From positions 27,363,817 to 27,427,816 of the forward strand of contig NC_067130.1 in assembly GCF_021347895.1 (NCBI RefSeq): 64,000 bases of DNA, in the 5' to 3' direction. This document shows positions 12,441 to 23,019 of the stretch, in pieces. Position 1 is the first letter of the stretch; each line of letters starts with the position of its first letter. Below the pieces are notes generated by a model. The model was not told the DNA's origin and made no database searches. It saw only the letters and a list, made by a program, of their open reading frames with translations. The position numbers were made by a program, and so were the translations under genes. This DNA is from Acanthochromis polyacanthus. Taxonomy: Eukaryota > Chordata > Actinopteri > Pomacentridae.

Positions 12441-12700
12441 ATCGCGGCCCAGAGAGACTCCTCGATGCTTTTAGAACAGTTTGACTCGACTATTATAAGA
12501 CCTCTTGAACAGGTCTTCTCAACCTGTCAGTGAACATGCAGAGAGTGATTCAGATCTCTGCTGCAAGACTTTAAACCACAAAAAGAAGAGAAACCATCTC
12601 CCCAACTTCATTACATTGGAGCTGTGGAGCTTCTAGAATAGATTTTTCATCGTCTTATTATAGGTGTATAAAGATTTAAAGGTCTTCGGCCTGTATAATC
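12441..12700 (+). pseudogene. LINE C-terminal relic
   Basis: One plus-strand frame, interrupted by stops, reads LDYY (near 12486), then MQRVIQISAARL (about 12535-12570), then KRREKPSPQLHYIGAVEL. This order matches the C-terminal region of non-LTR reverse transcriptases, where the usual pattern is LDYCNSL, then LQRVQNAAARL, then a region ending in LHWLPV. At least three in-frame stops occur. It is the one clearly plus-oriented LINE piece in the window. It is very old and the boundaries are approximate. Confidence 0.55.
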
Positions 12701-14128
12701 AAACTCTTACATTTGTAATATCCACAACAACCCAATATTGGCTTTAGAGACTATCAACTACAGCTTCTTTTTGGATGAAGCTCTCAATTAATGTGCCGGT
12801 TTTTGTAAGTTTGTTACCTTTTTAACAATTTAACAGTCCAGTTTTGACATGTTTATAGCATTATTCATGAATTCTGTATTGTTTTAAAGGTACTTTCAAT
12901 GTTCATAGACTTTGATGTTTGATGCTAATCAAACGATCTTGCGCCATAACACCACATCTGTTTTTTGTCCAGCATCCCTTCTCACACTTTCAAAACTATA
13001 CAAAATCCTCCAAAGCCGACGACCTCTGCCAAGTCACGTAAAACAATGTGCACTTACTGGATTTCAAGGCGTGGTCTTGCTTCCCCCCAACAAAATATCA
13101 GCGTCTTAACACCATTCAACATGTTTTTCCTTGGTAACTCTGCTACTTCCCTTTTGCCAATCTGCTCATGCAACCTCTCGTTGCCAGAAAACTGTGAACA
13201 AAACTTGTGTGCAACTCCAAAAATATAATTTTCACCATCAACAGATTGTGCTTAAATTCAGTTTGCGGGAATTATTTATTTTTATGGAGCTGGAGAGGAA
13301 AAAGAGAAATTTCTACAAGTAAACTGTGCAGCATCTGCCTTCCTTTAGCTGGTAGATGAAGCCACAGTAACAGTCTGTCTGCATCCGGTTTCATTTTCAC
13401 AGCCAAAAGCGTGGGCAGCCTTTAGGTGTTAATCAGTGGACATTGTAGCAGATTGGGAATACCTATTGCGGTGGTTTTATAAAGACGAGAAGATATAAAA
13501 ATAGCTGCCATGTGTCTGGTTCAACTCGGCATCTCAAAGAAGGCAGATGCTGAAATCTTGACTTGTGGGTGTTTTTGTTACGCCTTTTGCACCTTTTAAC
13601 ATGAAAAGAAAAAATGGTTGAAAGGACTGAATGAAACTGAATTTGAAAAAAAAAAGTCACAGTTGAAGTCTGACCTGCTTTCACTTCAGCTTGACTTGCT
13701 CACCTTCTATCTGAGTGGATTATCCGAACACGAGTTGAGGAAAATGACTATGGATTTTTTGCCTCTTCACCTTTTCTACAAACATCTAGTTTTCTTGGTC
13801 AGTGGCGTTGACTCTTTCTGCTCAGCACAGACCGCCAAACGTAAACACTGCCTCCGTGGAAGAATTATCAGTAATACTTTGTATTACAGCCAATGAGTAA
13901 AGGAGCCTGCACCAAGATGAGTGGGGTAAATCGAGCTGGTTTTTACTTGAGGTGTCATTACAGTGAAGGCATGACAGTAATGTCTAAAAACAAAGCATGT
14001 ACACTATGTATGCTACAGGATGTAGGGCATCCCTAAGAATGATTGATTTGTATCTTAAATAAACAGCTTTTAAAATGTGGTTTTCCACAAAAAAAAAGTG
14101 TTTTCTTATCTCAACTTGACCATGGCAA
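12701..14128. other. Unannotated sequence
   Basis: There is no recognisable gene or element. The frames at 12912-13322 and 13618-13896 overlap each other in different phases and have no family motif. Confidence 0.4.
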
Positions 14129-14140
14129 GGGGTAAATTCA

Positions 14141-14512
14141 TCCATCCATCCATCCATTCTCTATACACCGCTTTATCTTCACTAGGGTCGCAGGGGGTGC
14201 TGGAGCTTATCCCAGCTGACTTGGATGAAGGCAGGGGACACCCTGGACAGGTCTCCAGTCTGTCACAGGGCTACATATACAGACAAACAATCACTCTCGC
14301 ATTCACACCTACGGGCAATTTAGAGTACTCAATTAACCTCAGCATATTTTTGGACTGTGGGAGGAAGCCGGAGTGCCCGGAGAAAACCCACGCATGAACA
14401 GGGAGAACATGCAAACTCCATGCAGAAAGATCCCATGCCCAGGCCGGGATTTGAACCGGGGATCTTCTTGCTGCAAGGCAAAAATGCTCACCACTACGCC
14501 ACTGTGCAGTCC
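14141..14512 (-). mobile_element. tRNA-derived SINE, copy 2
   Basis: This belongs to the same family as copy 1 and is again on the minus strand, with the GGAT tail at the low-coordinate end and the tRNA-like head at 14512. The 12-bp target duplication GGGGTAAATTCA is perfect (14129-14140 and 14513-14524). The perfect duplication and near-full length suggest one of the younger copies. Confidence 0.87.
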
Positions 14513-15155
14513 GGGGTAAATTCAACCTTTGGGAAAAAAAATGTCAGGGTAGATTGTGCCATCAATTAGGTTTAAATGAAATTCAATTTTTTTTATCTTT
14601 ATATAATGCAAGGTGTGCAGATCCTGTTCTCTTCAACCCTGTTCTGGTTACTTATCTTTTTGTGTTTTTGTTGTTTTTTTGTCCATGAATTGCTTTAAAG
14701 TCATTCAGCCACCTGACGTATGGACTTCCCATTCCTTACCTCTCCTGCAGCTCTCTAGAAATCCTTAAGAGAAGCTGAAGCCTGGTCTGTCTTCCACCAG
14801 TTTCAAAATCAAAATGTGACATCATGTTGGTTATAAAATGTGAAAATGTGAAATACAGGGTGTCCCTAACGTCTGGACTCATAGGCAAAAATGCATATTT
14901 TTAGGAAATGAAATTTTAAACAATATTTTATTAAATATACATTTTTTTATGTATTAAATTGAACGTATTTGATAATTAATCAAATACACACTACAGTTCA
15001 AAAGTTTAGGGTCACTTACAAATCTTATTTTTGAAAGAAAAACTGTTTTTTCAATGAAAATAACATGAAATGAATCAGAAATAGAGTCTAGACATTGTTA
15101 ATGTAGTAAATGTCTATCTTAGCTGGAAACGGCTGATTTTTAATGGAATATCTCC

Positions 15156-15796
15156 TCAGTTCAATTCAGTTTCATTTATGTAGCGTCAATTACAGGTCAT
15201 ATTGTCTCAAGATGCTTTACAGAACCCATATGTCTGAACTTCCAGAGCAAGCCCCGAGGCGACAGTGGCAAGGAAAACACCCTTTTAACAGAAAAAAAAC
15301 CTTGAGCAGAACCCAGCTCTTTATGTGGGGGGACCTATCTGCCTGCTGGCTGGTGGAGGACAGAAGAGGAAGAGAGGTAGAGGGGTAGAGGCTCTCACAC
15401 AATGACATCATTAATGCTGGTTGGGGACCAGTTGTCCTGATCAGCAGCTTCAGTTACCACAGTCTCCACCTCCACTGCAGCCTCTGTTGTTTTGGCCTCA
15501 GTTTCCTGTGCAACAACCTCAGTACTTTCAGTACTTTTCAGAGAGGTAGAGGGGTAGAGGGGTGGAGGAGTGGAGGGATGGGAGAAGAGGAGGGTGGGAA
15601 ACATGGAACATATAACACACAATTGGATACATGTATGATAAGCTAGATGGTCCGTACAAAGTACAAGCTAACATTGAATTGATTCATAATTTACCGTTAT
15701 GCTCTACGACTCTGGCATTAAATTTACTACATATATAGCGGCTAGTAAAATTTAAGCAGTGTGTAGATGAGCATATCAAGTACAGTGAGGGTGATA
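15156..15796 (-). repeat. Dispersed retroelement-like insert within the MITE
   Basis: The low-coordinate end, TTCAATTCAGTTTCATTTAT, is the antisense of an AATAAA-like 3' end with a TTGAA-type tail, so the element probably reads on the minus strand. It contains blocks I recognise from a dispersed teleost repeat: a GAGCAGAACCCAGCTC block near 15306 and an ACATGGAACATATAACAC block near 15600. A purine-rich GAGGTAGAGGGG tract lies at 15371-15580. No clear target duplication was found. No reverse transcriptase motif is present. Confidence 0.55.
15392..15539 (-). other. Coding-like 148-bp insert between 21-bp direct repeats
   Basis: Perfect 21-bp direct repeats at 15371-15391 and 15540-15560 flank a 148-bp segment unlike the purine tract around it. 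On the minus strand the segment keeps one frame open for about 47 codons and ends at a TGA (15395-15397). The reading is rich in Glu, Thr, Val and Ala, with repeated TEA/VVTEA-like units, and closes with SPTSINDVIV. The surrounding repeat is not coding-like in this frame: upstream it reads only low-complexity Pro/Ser. I cannot name a parent protein. It could be a captured exon or retrocopy fragment, or a variable part of the repeat itself. Confidence 0.45.
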
Positions 15797-16082
15797 CATA
15801 GGAGTACAGAGGCCAATGTCCAACAACCACCACCCCTGTCTTCTAATGGCACATTCTGTTATAGTTAGTCGTGTTGAAAGGCTCATCGATGATTAGAAAA
15901 CCCTTGTGCAGTTATGTTAGCACATGAATAAAAGTGAGTTTTCATGGAAAACATGAAATTGTCTGGGTGACCCCAAACCTTTGAACAGCAGTGTATATTT
16001 AATATAATAGCCATATTTAATCTGTGGAGGCAAAAAAAATAGTTAGAGATTTCCTATGTGTCCAGACTTTAGGGACACCACG

Positions 16083-17609
16083 GAGAACTACAGTAATATA
16101 GTTATTTACCAATAATCATAGGTGGACCTGGTCTTCTAGCTCAACATAACCCCGCTGCAACCATTTTAACATCATTAAAGCCATTTAGAACTAGCTTCAT
16201 GCTAAAAGTTTATCCTCACTTTGTAGCTTACTAATGCACTAACATGTGTGAAGTAGTTTTGGTCAGACACAACGCTCATAAATCATAAAGAAAAATTTAC
16301 TTTGAAGAGCAAAAATACGTTTTGTTAACTAAATTGTGCTCCCCTCTTCCTCCATGTGCTCCTTCTCTTCACTGGGGGAGCATAACGGGTACCACTTTAA
16401 AAATATTTGGTCACACAACCAATTCCTTCCATGCTTTTCTAGAAAAAAGAGGTGACTCAACTAACCCACAGGCTCATCTTACCCCACTCGCCCTTGTGTT
16501 CTTTCAGTATGTTTCATTTCTCAGCTGTTTTCTGGGAATGATGTAAAAGACCGCCATTAGCTCATCAGCTTACAGGTCTGTATGAACATGGAAACAAAGC
16601 CATGAGAAGAGGTTAAAAGGCTAAAATCCATCAGGACCCCAACCTGCACCAACTGTTGGACTAATAAATTGCTATGACCTCCAGTTCAGCATCAAGAGCT
16701 CATCTTCTGTATTTCATTTTTTTTTTTTAGATCTTTTTATATCTTTTGATAACACAAACTAGCTTGCCTCAGCCTTCATGGAGTCTCTGCGTGGGTCGAG
16801 GAAACATGTTGTCTGAAGTAAATTATTAAAAACTCAGAAAAACAAATGAGGGGGGTTTTGTGCCTTTATTTGGAAAAAGTAACTCACCACAAGAATAACT
16901 AGACAGAAGTCTGTGAGCATAATTTCATCACGCAGTGTTCACATCATTTGACTGCTTTTTTCGCTCCCGGAGGCACACAAGTCACGATTACTAAAGCTGC
17001 TGGAGGTCTGTGCTACTGTTTAGCTACTTTGTTTGCTAAAAAAAAAAGAGTAGACAGAAGTAATAGCAGCACAATTACAAAAGGAGACTCTAAAATCTAA
17101 AACACAACATAAGTATGAGGCACATTTGTAAGTTGCATTAACTGTGACACAAGTCTGAGTAAAAAAATAGAACGTATTCAGTATTTCTGTTAATGTTGTA
17201 GCATTCATAAGATCTAATGAGCAGCTGTGTTAGCTGAGCTAATGTGGAGGGGATTTTATATCTGTTAAATCAATATCAGCTCTCAATTTGTCTTGAAATA
17301 GAACACATAAAGCCTCAAAATCTGCCTTAAAGCTGCAGTATGCCATTCTAGAGCAATATACTGTAAAAGTGAATATCTGGCTGGATTTGGATCTGGAAAA
17401 GTAAAAAAAAAAAAAAGTGGTATTTAATTTAAAAAATTAAGTGCAAAAAAGCAGATGTTGGATATACAGATATATTTGTAAAATATGTATCATTCTCTAA
17501 TGAAAACAAGATCAGTGCAAATACAATTTCGTGACAATAACTTTGTCTGACCTCTAACCCTGAATGAAAAGTTTTATATTTTCTAAAGAAAAAAAAGACA
17601 ATATTTCAG
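16083..17609. other. Unannotated sequence
   Basis: There is no recognisable gene or element. Homopolymer runs lie near 16720-16730 (T), 17039-17048 (A) and 17403-17416 (A). Confidence 0.4.
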
Positions 17610-17860
17610 GTGGTGTTGTTTTGCATTTCCTTTTCGTCTCGCTTGTTTGTTTTTTGTCTTATTTTTGTTATTTTGTGTTTTGAAATATGAAACATTGTTT
17701 TTTACTCAGTGTTTTTGTCTTGTTTGAGTTGTTTTGTGTCTTTCTTTTGTCTCACTTGTGTCGTTTGTCCATTTTTTGTCATTTTGTGTTGTAATATTCT
17801 GTCTTGTTTTTGTTGTCATTTTTTGGTCTGACTGTTGTCATTTTGATCATAAAGTGGAAT
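17610..17860. repeat. T-rich low-complexity tract
   Basis: Irregular repetition of TTTTGTC, TTTTGTT and TTTTGTG words runs over about 250 bp. It produces low-complexity reading frames that should not be read as genes. No flanking element termini were found. Confidence 0.6.
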
Positions 17861-17939
17861 ACGATATTGTTGCATTCCAGACAGCAGAGACTAAAGCTTT
17901 TGCTCCTTTTTAAATACTCTGCAATCTGGAAGTTACGGT

Positions 17940-18225
17940 GGCCGACAAGGGCATACGCGCTGCAAACAAAAAAACGCAATACAAACGGCCAAAACGCAAT
18001 ACAAACGATCAAAACGCTGCAAACACAGGAATGATGCAAACCCCAAAACACATAAAACAAATGCAACAGAGAAATGCTGCAACAAAAAAACGATGCATTC
18101 ACAGAAATGCCGCAAAAGCAAAAACACACAAACCAACAAAACAAATGCAAAAGGGAAATGCTGCATACAAACCGTGAAACAACTGCAAGAGAGAGACGCT
18201 GCAAATTCACGGAAGGTCGCCAGGC
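17940..18225. repeat. A-rich CpG-containing repeat
   Basis: This is an A-rich segment opening with GGCCGACAAGGGC and closing with GGTCGCCAGGCC. Its start contains three imperfect units of about 17-19 bp built on AAAACGCAATACAAACG (about 17972-18020). AATGCTGCAA-like words recur every 40-60 bp after that. The ends may be very imperfect inverted repeats (GGCCGAC against GGCGACC), which would make it a non-autonomous DNA element. No target duplication is visible. Confidence 0.45.
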
Positions 18226-20261
18226 CTTTTGTGGCCTTTTGTATTTTTCAAGGTCAGTCTGCTAATAAAAGAAAGGCACGATCCTGATGACAAATGTCCT
18301 CCATCTTAAAGTGAAATACCGCTTTCTAATTATACAAACTGAGCAATCGCAAATTTCCTTGAGCTATTTATTCAGAATTTTTCTACAAGGATTGACAACG
18401 GCAAACGTCTCTCCAGCCCCTTTATACCTGAAGGAAAAAAAACGCACACTTAGACACCAGAGCTGAGTCAGCAGATCTTGAAGTGGGTGACAGCGAGATA
18501 AGCCAGGGCTTTGCTTTCACTGCCATTAGCAAAAACATGTACACTCATTCATGAACTAATGATATGCTGCGAGATCCATCTCCGTGTGCGCCTTTGCCGA
18601 GCAGAAATACATTTCACATTTTCACCAAAATGAATAGTTTGTTGTCACCACTGGTGTCACTGCTATCTGTAAAAGCATGCATCTCAGGTCACATATAGTA
18701 ACACTGTCATCATATCTTTCCCGGGCTGAAGAAAGGGACTCTGGAGGGCATTTCAAAGACATCAATCTATTCCCAACGTCGGAAGGGCTGGGGCGGGGTT
18801 GGAGATCCGAATCCCCCCCGAGGGAAGCACACAATCATCCCGTCGAGTGATTTCACCTCCCCTTTCTTCTCACAAACTGCACAGAGTCGTATGCAAATGC
18901 AACGAGGATTACATAAATGTTTCTAAATTCGAAAGTGTTTCCCTTAGAAAAATAATTTTACCGTTTTCTAACAACACGCAGCCTGACAGCTTGCAATAAC
19001 AAGCTGCAGGAGGAGAACCGAGGTGCTGCTGTTTTAGCTGGTGCCCGTCTGAGGGCATGCTAATTTAATTTTAATGCATCCATCTGTGCATTAAAGGGAA
19101 ATAATGATGCAAACAAAAGGACAAACAAATAAAGTGTGGACAATCGCAGATTTTGTGATTACATGTTTATGCAGATGAGTTACTGGAAATGCAAGAAACG
19201 GCTTAAGTGAGTGAACAACTGGAAAACAATAAAGAGAATTTATGCATCGAAACACATAACCTGGGGTGGGAGAAGAAAGTGAAGAAAAACAAAATATTTT
19301 CCCCCTATACTCTAAAGGCAGTAATTAGGAATCCTCGCTTCTCTATTCTATTTGATCCAGTCTGCAGTGGGCACTTTACTTTATCAAGGCCTGCACTATT
19401 CAGACTCTTTATAAATGCAGAAACAAGTGCCTTTTAACAACAAAGAAAAACATTTAAGGATAAAGACGCGTCAGCCACACCGGTGTTGAAGGAACTAAAT
19501 AAGAAAGTCGCAGCTTGTCATTAACTCTAACAAGGACAGCATGGTGGAAAAAACACATCAAAACAGTCAAACACTGGGTAAAAAGTTATTGTTTCATTGT
19601 CCAGGCAGTAACTTATCCTTACCAAAGTTTTGAGTAACTTAAGGCTTAACAAAATGAGATCATTTTGTTGTTTAATGCTGCTTTTCCTCATCGGAATTTT
19701 AGGGCGAATTTGGCTTTTTCTTGACTTTATCAGTTTGTTATAATGGATGACAAAAAGCTAATCGTTACTGCTGCAAATGATTAGAGTGGAAAGCTGCTAG
19801 CAAATTGTTAACCGTGTATGTCAAAATATTTATTTCTCTCTATTCAGCCACTTATTTCTAACTCGACAGCTGCACATTAGAGCTCTGAAATTTGAAGCTT
19901 CACTCATGAAAGCCCAATATGAAGTATATTTAGGTCTGCCACAGTCCCATAATGAAGGATATGTGGAAATTACTTCACTTTCTTGGCCAAAATGAAGTGA
20001 AATTAATGTTATTGACCAAGTTTCTTGTCTTCTCTTAGCTGCAGTTCCAAATCAGGACCACATATAAAAACTAGGACTGAGGCTTGAGCGTTCATTTTGG
20101 CTAATTAATATTTAAAAAACGCATTAAAAAAATAACACATTTAATTGCACCTTTCTCAATTCCCTAATTTCTGGCATGCACCTATAGTATGTTTGCCAGC
20201 CATGAAGAAAATACACAGGAAGCACTGAGTGAACCAGTGCACAAGAAAGCTTGGTGAACAG
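18226..20261. other. Unannotated sequence
   Basis: About 2 kb without a recognisable mobile element or gene. The C/G-rich interval at 18700-18850 gives short frames on both strands without motifs. Confidence 0.4.
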
Positions 20262-20520
20262 TGAAGGAGGTCAAGACAGTGTTGAGCATGTTGGGCGGAA
20301 GGTTTTCTTTTAAAAAACTTCTGATGGCAGCTTGGATAAAAGCGCAGTTGTGTGCAAACTGTGCAACAAAGAGTTGTCTTAGCGCTGCAACACGTAAAGC
20401 CGACGGTATCACCTCAATGCAAAACATGTTGCTGTTAGCACCAGAGCTAATGTTAGCTATGGCAGTCCTGTTACCAGCAAATGGTGTCGCCATCCCATAG
20501 TAGACCACTTTTCAAGACAG
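20262..20520 (+). pseudogene. BED-type zinc finger relic of a hAT transposase or ZBED-like gene
   Basis: One plus-strand frame reads LDKSAVVCKLCNKEL, then two stops, then YHLNAKHV (about 20332-20430). The paired Cys, then His-x4-His spacing before a KH(V/P) ending, is the pattern of the BED zinc finger at the N terminus of hAT transposases and derived ZBED proteins. A weakly similar continuation (HPIVDHFS) runs to about 20515. The two in-frame stops lie between the Cys and His pairs. No catalytic hAT domain was found downstream; a piggyBac-like MITE begins about 245 bp further on. Confidence 0.5.
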
Positions 20521-20764
20521 TGACAGTGGGCTTTAAGTTTGTCGTAATCTGTGGATGTAGTAGACAGATGAAAACTGCAGATAGCTATCACTGAAACATA
20601 AACATTTTTGCTCACATATGTGTCTGTTCATCGATTCAGTCATCAACCGAAAATGATCTGAATTGCAAAACTTTGCTTGCTGAGTCAAATATTGCTCTTT
20701 GACAAAATTGTTATTAATAATGATTAATTAATTACAAAGCCTCAAAATAATGTAATATTTTTAA

Positions 20765-21142
20765 CCCTTACAAGGCCATGCTTCTGGAGAAGTACATATA
20801 CTAAAACATATACTAAAAACCACCTAATCCATAAAAATATCGATCAAGTCTTGCAAGGTCGCATTGTCGTAGACGTCCGCCATATTGAATTTCGGCCGGT
20901 ACGCAGGCCCGTTAAGAGCTTTGTAATTGCGGCTTCGTTATGACAGCTCATACGGCTTTATCGTTTGAAATAAGCAAATTTGGCGCCAATGTTTATATCT
21001 TACCAAACATACGGGTGTGTGCATATTTTATGTTAATTAGCAATCATAAACAAGTCACACGTGTTGAGTCCAGAACGTTCAGTTTCGGCTGTGTGTACAA
21101 GTAAGCGTGAACCGAGTGTACTAGGTCCCGGCTTTTTAAGGG
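20765..21142. mobile_element. piggyBac-like MITE (378 bp)
   Basis: TTAA lies exactly at both borders (20761-20764 and 21143-21146), the piggyBac target duplication. The termini are inverted repeats: CCCTTACAAGGCCATG on the left and CCCTTAAAAAGCCGGG read inward from the right. The interior is non-coding and holds several CpGs. It is independent of the second TTAA-flanked element at 62542, whose interior differs. Confidence 0.8.
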
Positions 21143-21146
21143 TTAA

Positions 21147-22687
21147 TCACGTGCTACCACTTGTAAATATTTATGTATTTCTCATTCACCAGCTGAATGC
21201 AGACAGATTCCTGTAGCAACGTGAGACATGTAGTTTGCATGACTGTGCAGCTTCATTCAGTCTCAGGATGAATGTACGGTTCAATTTCTTCAGCTCGGAA
21301 TCTGCATCAGTCATTGAAACTGTGGTGCTTTTTTCATCCAATTTAAATCTCAGACTCTCCACAGAATCTCCTCAGGATAAGTTACTATGGTGATCTTGCG
21401 GGTTAAATGAGAAACCCTTGAAACCGCTGCTTTAGACTCTTTTTTTCGTGCACTTCCTTTGTTGTTTGTGCATCCTTACCCTTCTATTTTTCTTGCTGTG
21501 CATTTGTATGTGCTGACCTACTTTCTTCACACCTCAACCTCATCGTGCAGCTTTTAAACCCCGGTTCAACCCTCCTTCCTCTGCTTGCTCCTGTGGCAGA
21601 ATCACCTCTGCCAACTTTGTTCCAAGTTTATGCTCCTCTACTCTGCGGCTACCCTCCATCTACCCCTCGGGTTCTAGCTTCCCAACAGACCTCGGCCTCA
21701 TTCACACATCGGGAATCCATCTATTGGTGCAGACCTTCATGCTCAGTGGTTCCAGCAAGCTGCTACGACCTCGCTTCTGCCATTCAGCTTTTCTACTGTG
21801 ACCTTCCAAATCCACCAGAACTGAGCTTGTCACACCGAGACATCCAACCAGGTCGCCCTATTCCATGTTGCCTTCAAGTAGATTCTCTTTTCACAGACTG
21901 TAACAATAAACTCATCTTTTAAATGCTTTTAACGGGGTCTCATGTTCTATCTTTGGGTTCATGTTGAGCAGAAAAAGAAAGGAAAACTTCCATTAAGAAT
22001 AGATGTACCTGCTCATCACTTTCATTTTTGATTTTTCAGGAGTGCAGACAAATGTTCAAGGATAATGCATTGTCATTTGCAAGAAATCCTCTTCAACAAA
22101 CCAAAGTGCATTGCATGAAAGTCTTTGATCTCTATCATCTTCATAAAAACTCAAACATAACAGAATCACATGGCTACACTGTCTGCGAGGAACGTGATCC
22201 ATTATCAAACCCACAAGACATCCTTTAAAAGTTATTTGAAGGAATAATTTTATTTAATTTTTTAAAATTCTTTCTCGGCTTTTGCGTTGAGCAAACTTTA
22301 CTGTCTTTGTCTGGCCATCAGCAAATACTTTGTTTAGCTGACACAACAGAGGAAAATAGTGAATATTTTCCTATATATTCAGCAAAATGGCTGCATATGT
22401 ATGTTCAGGTTATGCAGTTTATTCAGCAAAAAGGTTGCATGGATGAAATGTGTATGTGTGTAAGGATAATAAAATGCAACTATTCAAGTAATTGCTAACA
22501 ATGAGCAGTTTAAAAAACCTGAATTGGAAAAAAAAAGCTTTGCTATTGAATTTGTCTTGGTAACTGAATCTCATGAAAGTTAAAGATAGAGTAATAAATA
22601 TGAAATCTGAAGTCCTAATAAAGATAAGCTAAAGTTCTGATAAATATAGAAAATCTAAGCCCCAGAAAATCTGAAAAGTAATCTAAA
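21147..22687. other. Unannotated sequence with a polyA-signal-bearing segment
   Basis: The segment 21545-21922 is a 125-codon open frame rich in Pro, Ser and Leu without a known domain, followed by AATAAA at 21905. The composition resembles the 3' portion of a teleost retroelement, but I cannot place it in a family. I see nothing recognisable in the rest. Confidence 0.3.
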
Positions 22688-22689
22688 TA

Positions 22690-23019
22690 CGCTAAGGTGA
22701 GTTTGCACCCACCTTCTCATTTAATGGTTTCTTAATTTTCAGGATTTTTTATTATTTACATTGTGTATTCTTCCTGAAGGCACCAAAACTATGAACATAT
22801 ATGAAATTTTGTAGTAAATAAAAAACGTGTAAGTAAAAGTAAGTCAAGCATGTTTTAGATTTTTTATTCTTCAAAATAGCCACTCTTTGCTTTGACTGCT
22901 TTGCACACTCTTGGCATTCTCTCAGTGATCTTTTAGTGACACTCTACAATGTAAATAGCCCTGAAAATAAAGAATGACCATTAAATGAGAAAATGTGTCC
23001 AAACCTTTGACTGGAAGTG
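22690..23019. mobile_element. Internally deleted Tc1 element (MITE, second family)
   Basis: TA precedes the left end (22688-22689). The right terminus reads GTGTCCAAACCTTTGACTGG, the outer end of a widespread fish Tc1 family whose inverted repeat contains CAGTCAAAGGTTTGGACAC; the left end is more diverged. Inside, ACTGCTTTGCACACTCTTGG corresponds to the 3' coding and untranslated end of that family's transposase. Only about 330 bp of the usual 1.6 kb or so remain, and the core transposase is deleted. Confidence 0.75.

Larger units (their letters stand above)
14987..15993. mobile_element. Tc1/mariner-type MITE, copy B (interrupted)
   Basis: The ends match the MITE family of copies A, C and F, with TA at both borders (14985-14986 and 15994-15995). 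It is inverted relative to copy A. The left segment runs to AATGGAATATCTCC at 15155, and the right segment resumes with CATAGGAGTACAGAGG at 15797. The 641 bp between are a later insertion. The intact copy at 57723 shows the uninterrupted order across this junction. Confidence 0.8.
14856..16082. mobile_element. Outer TIR element of a nested stack
   Basis: The left terminus at 14856 reads GGTGTCCCTAACGTCTGGAC after its first bases. The right end, near 16082, is the inverted counterpart with GTCCAGACTTTAGGGACACC. About 25-28 bp match with a few differences, extending into CATAGG on both sides. A TA precedes the left end (14854-14855); the right border is degraded. The GGTGTCCC terminus resembles Tc1/mariner-type elements. 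Only about 220 bp of its own sequence is left around the MITE that landed in it. Confidence 0.65.

Noticed and set aside
14077..14397. Open frames with a shared SIHSLYTALSSLGS reading, also seen at 4052-4297 and on the minus strand at 38558-38761
   Set aside because: They are antisense readings of the SINE tail and body, repeated because the SINE is repeated; not a protein family.
17779..18210. 143-codon Cys/Phe/Leu-rich minus-strand open frame resembling a membrane protein
   Set aside because: It spans the T-rich and A-rich low-complexity tracts; composition explains it, and overlapping frames exist in every phase.
21545..21922. 125-codon Pro/Leu/Ser-rich open frame followed by AATAAA
   Set aside because: No domain, no splice or initiation context, and a composition typical of pyrimidine-rich retroelement flanks.
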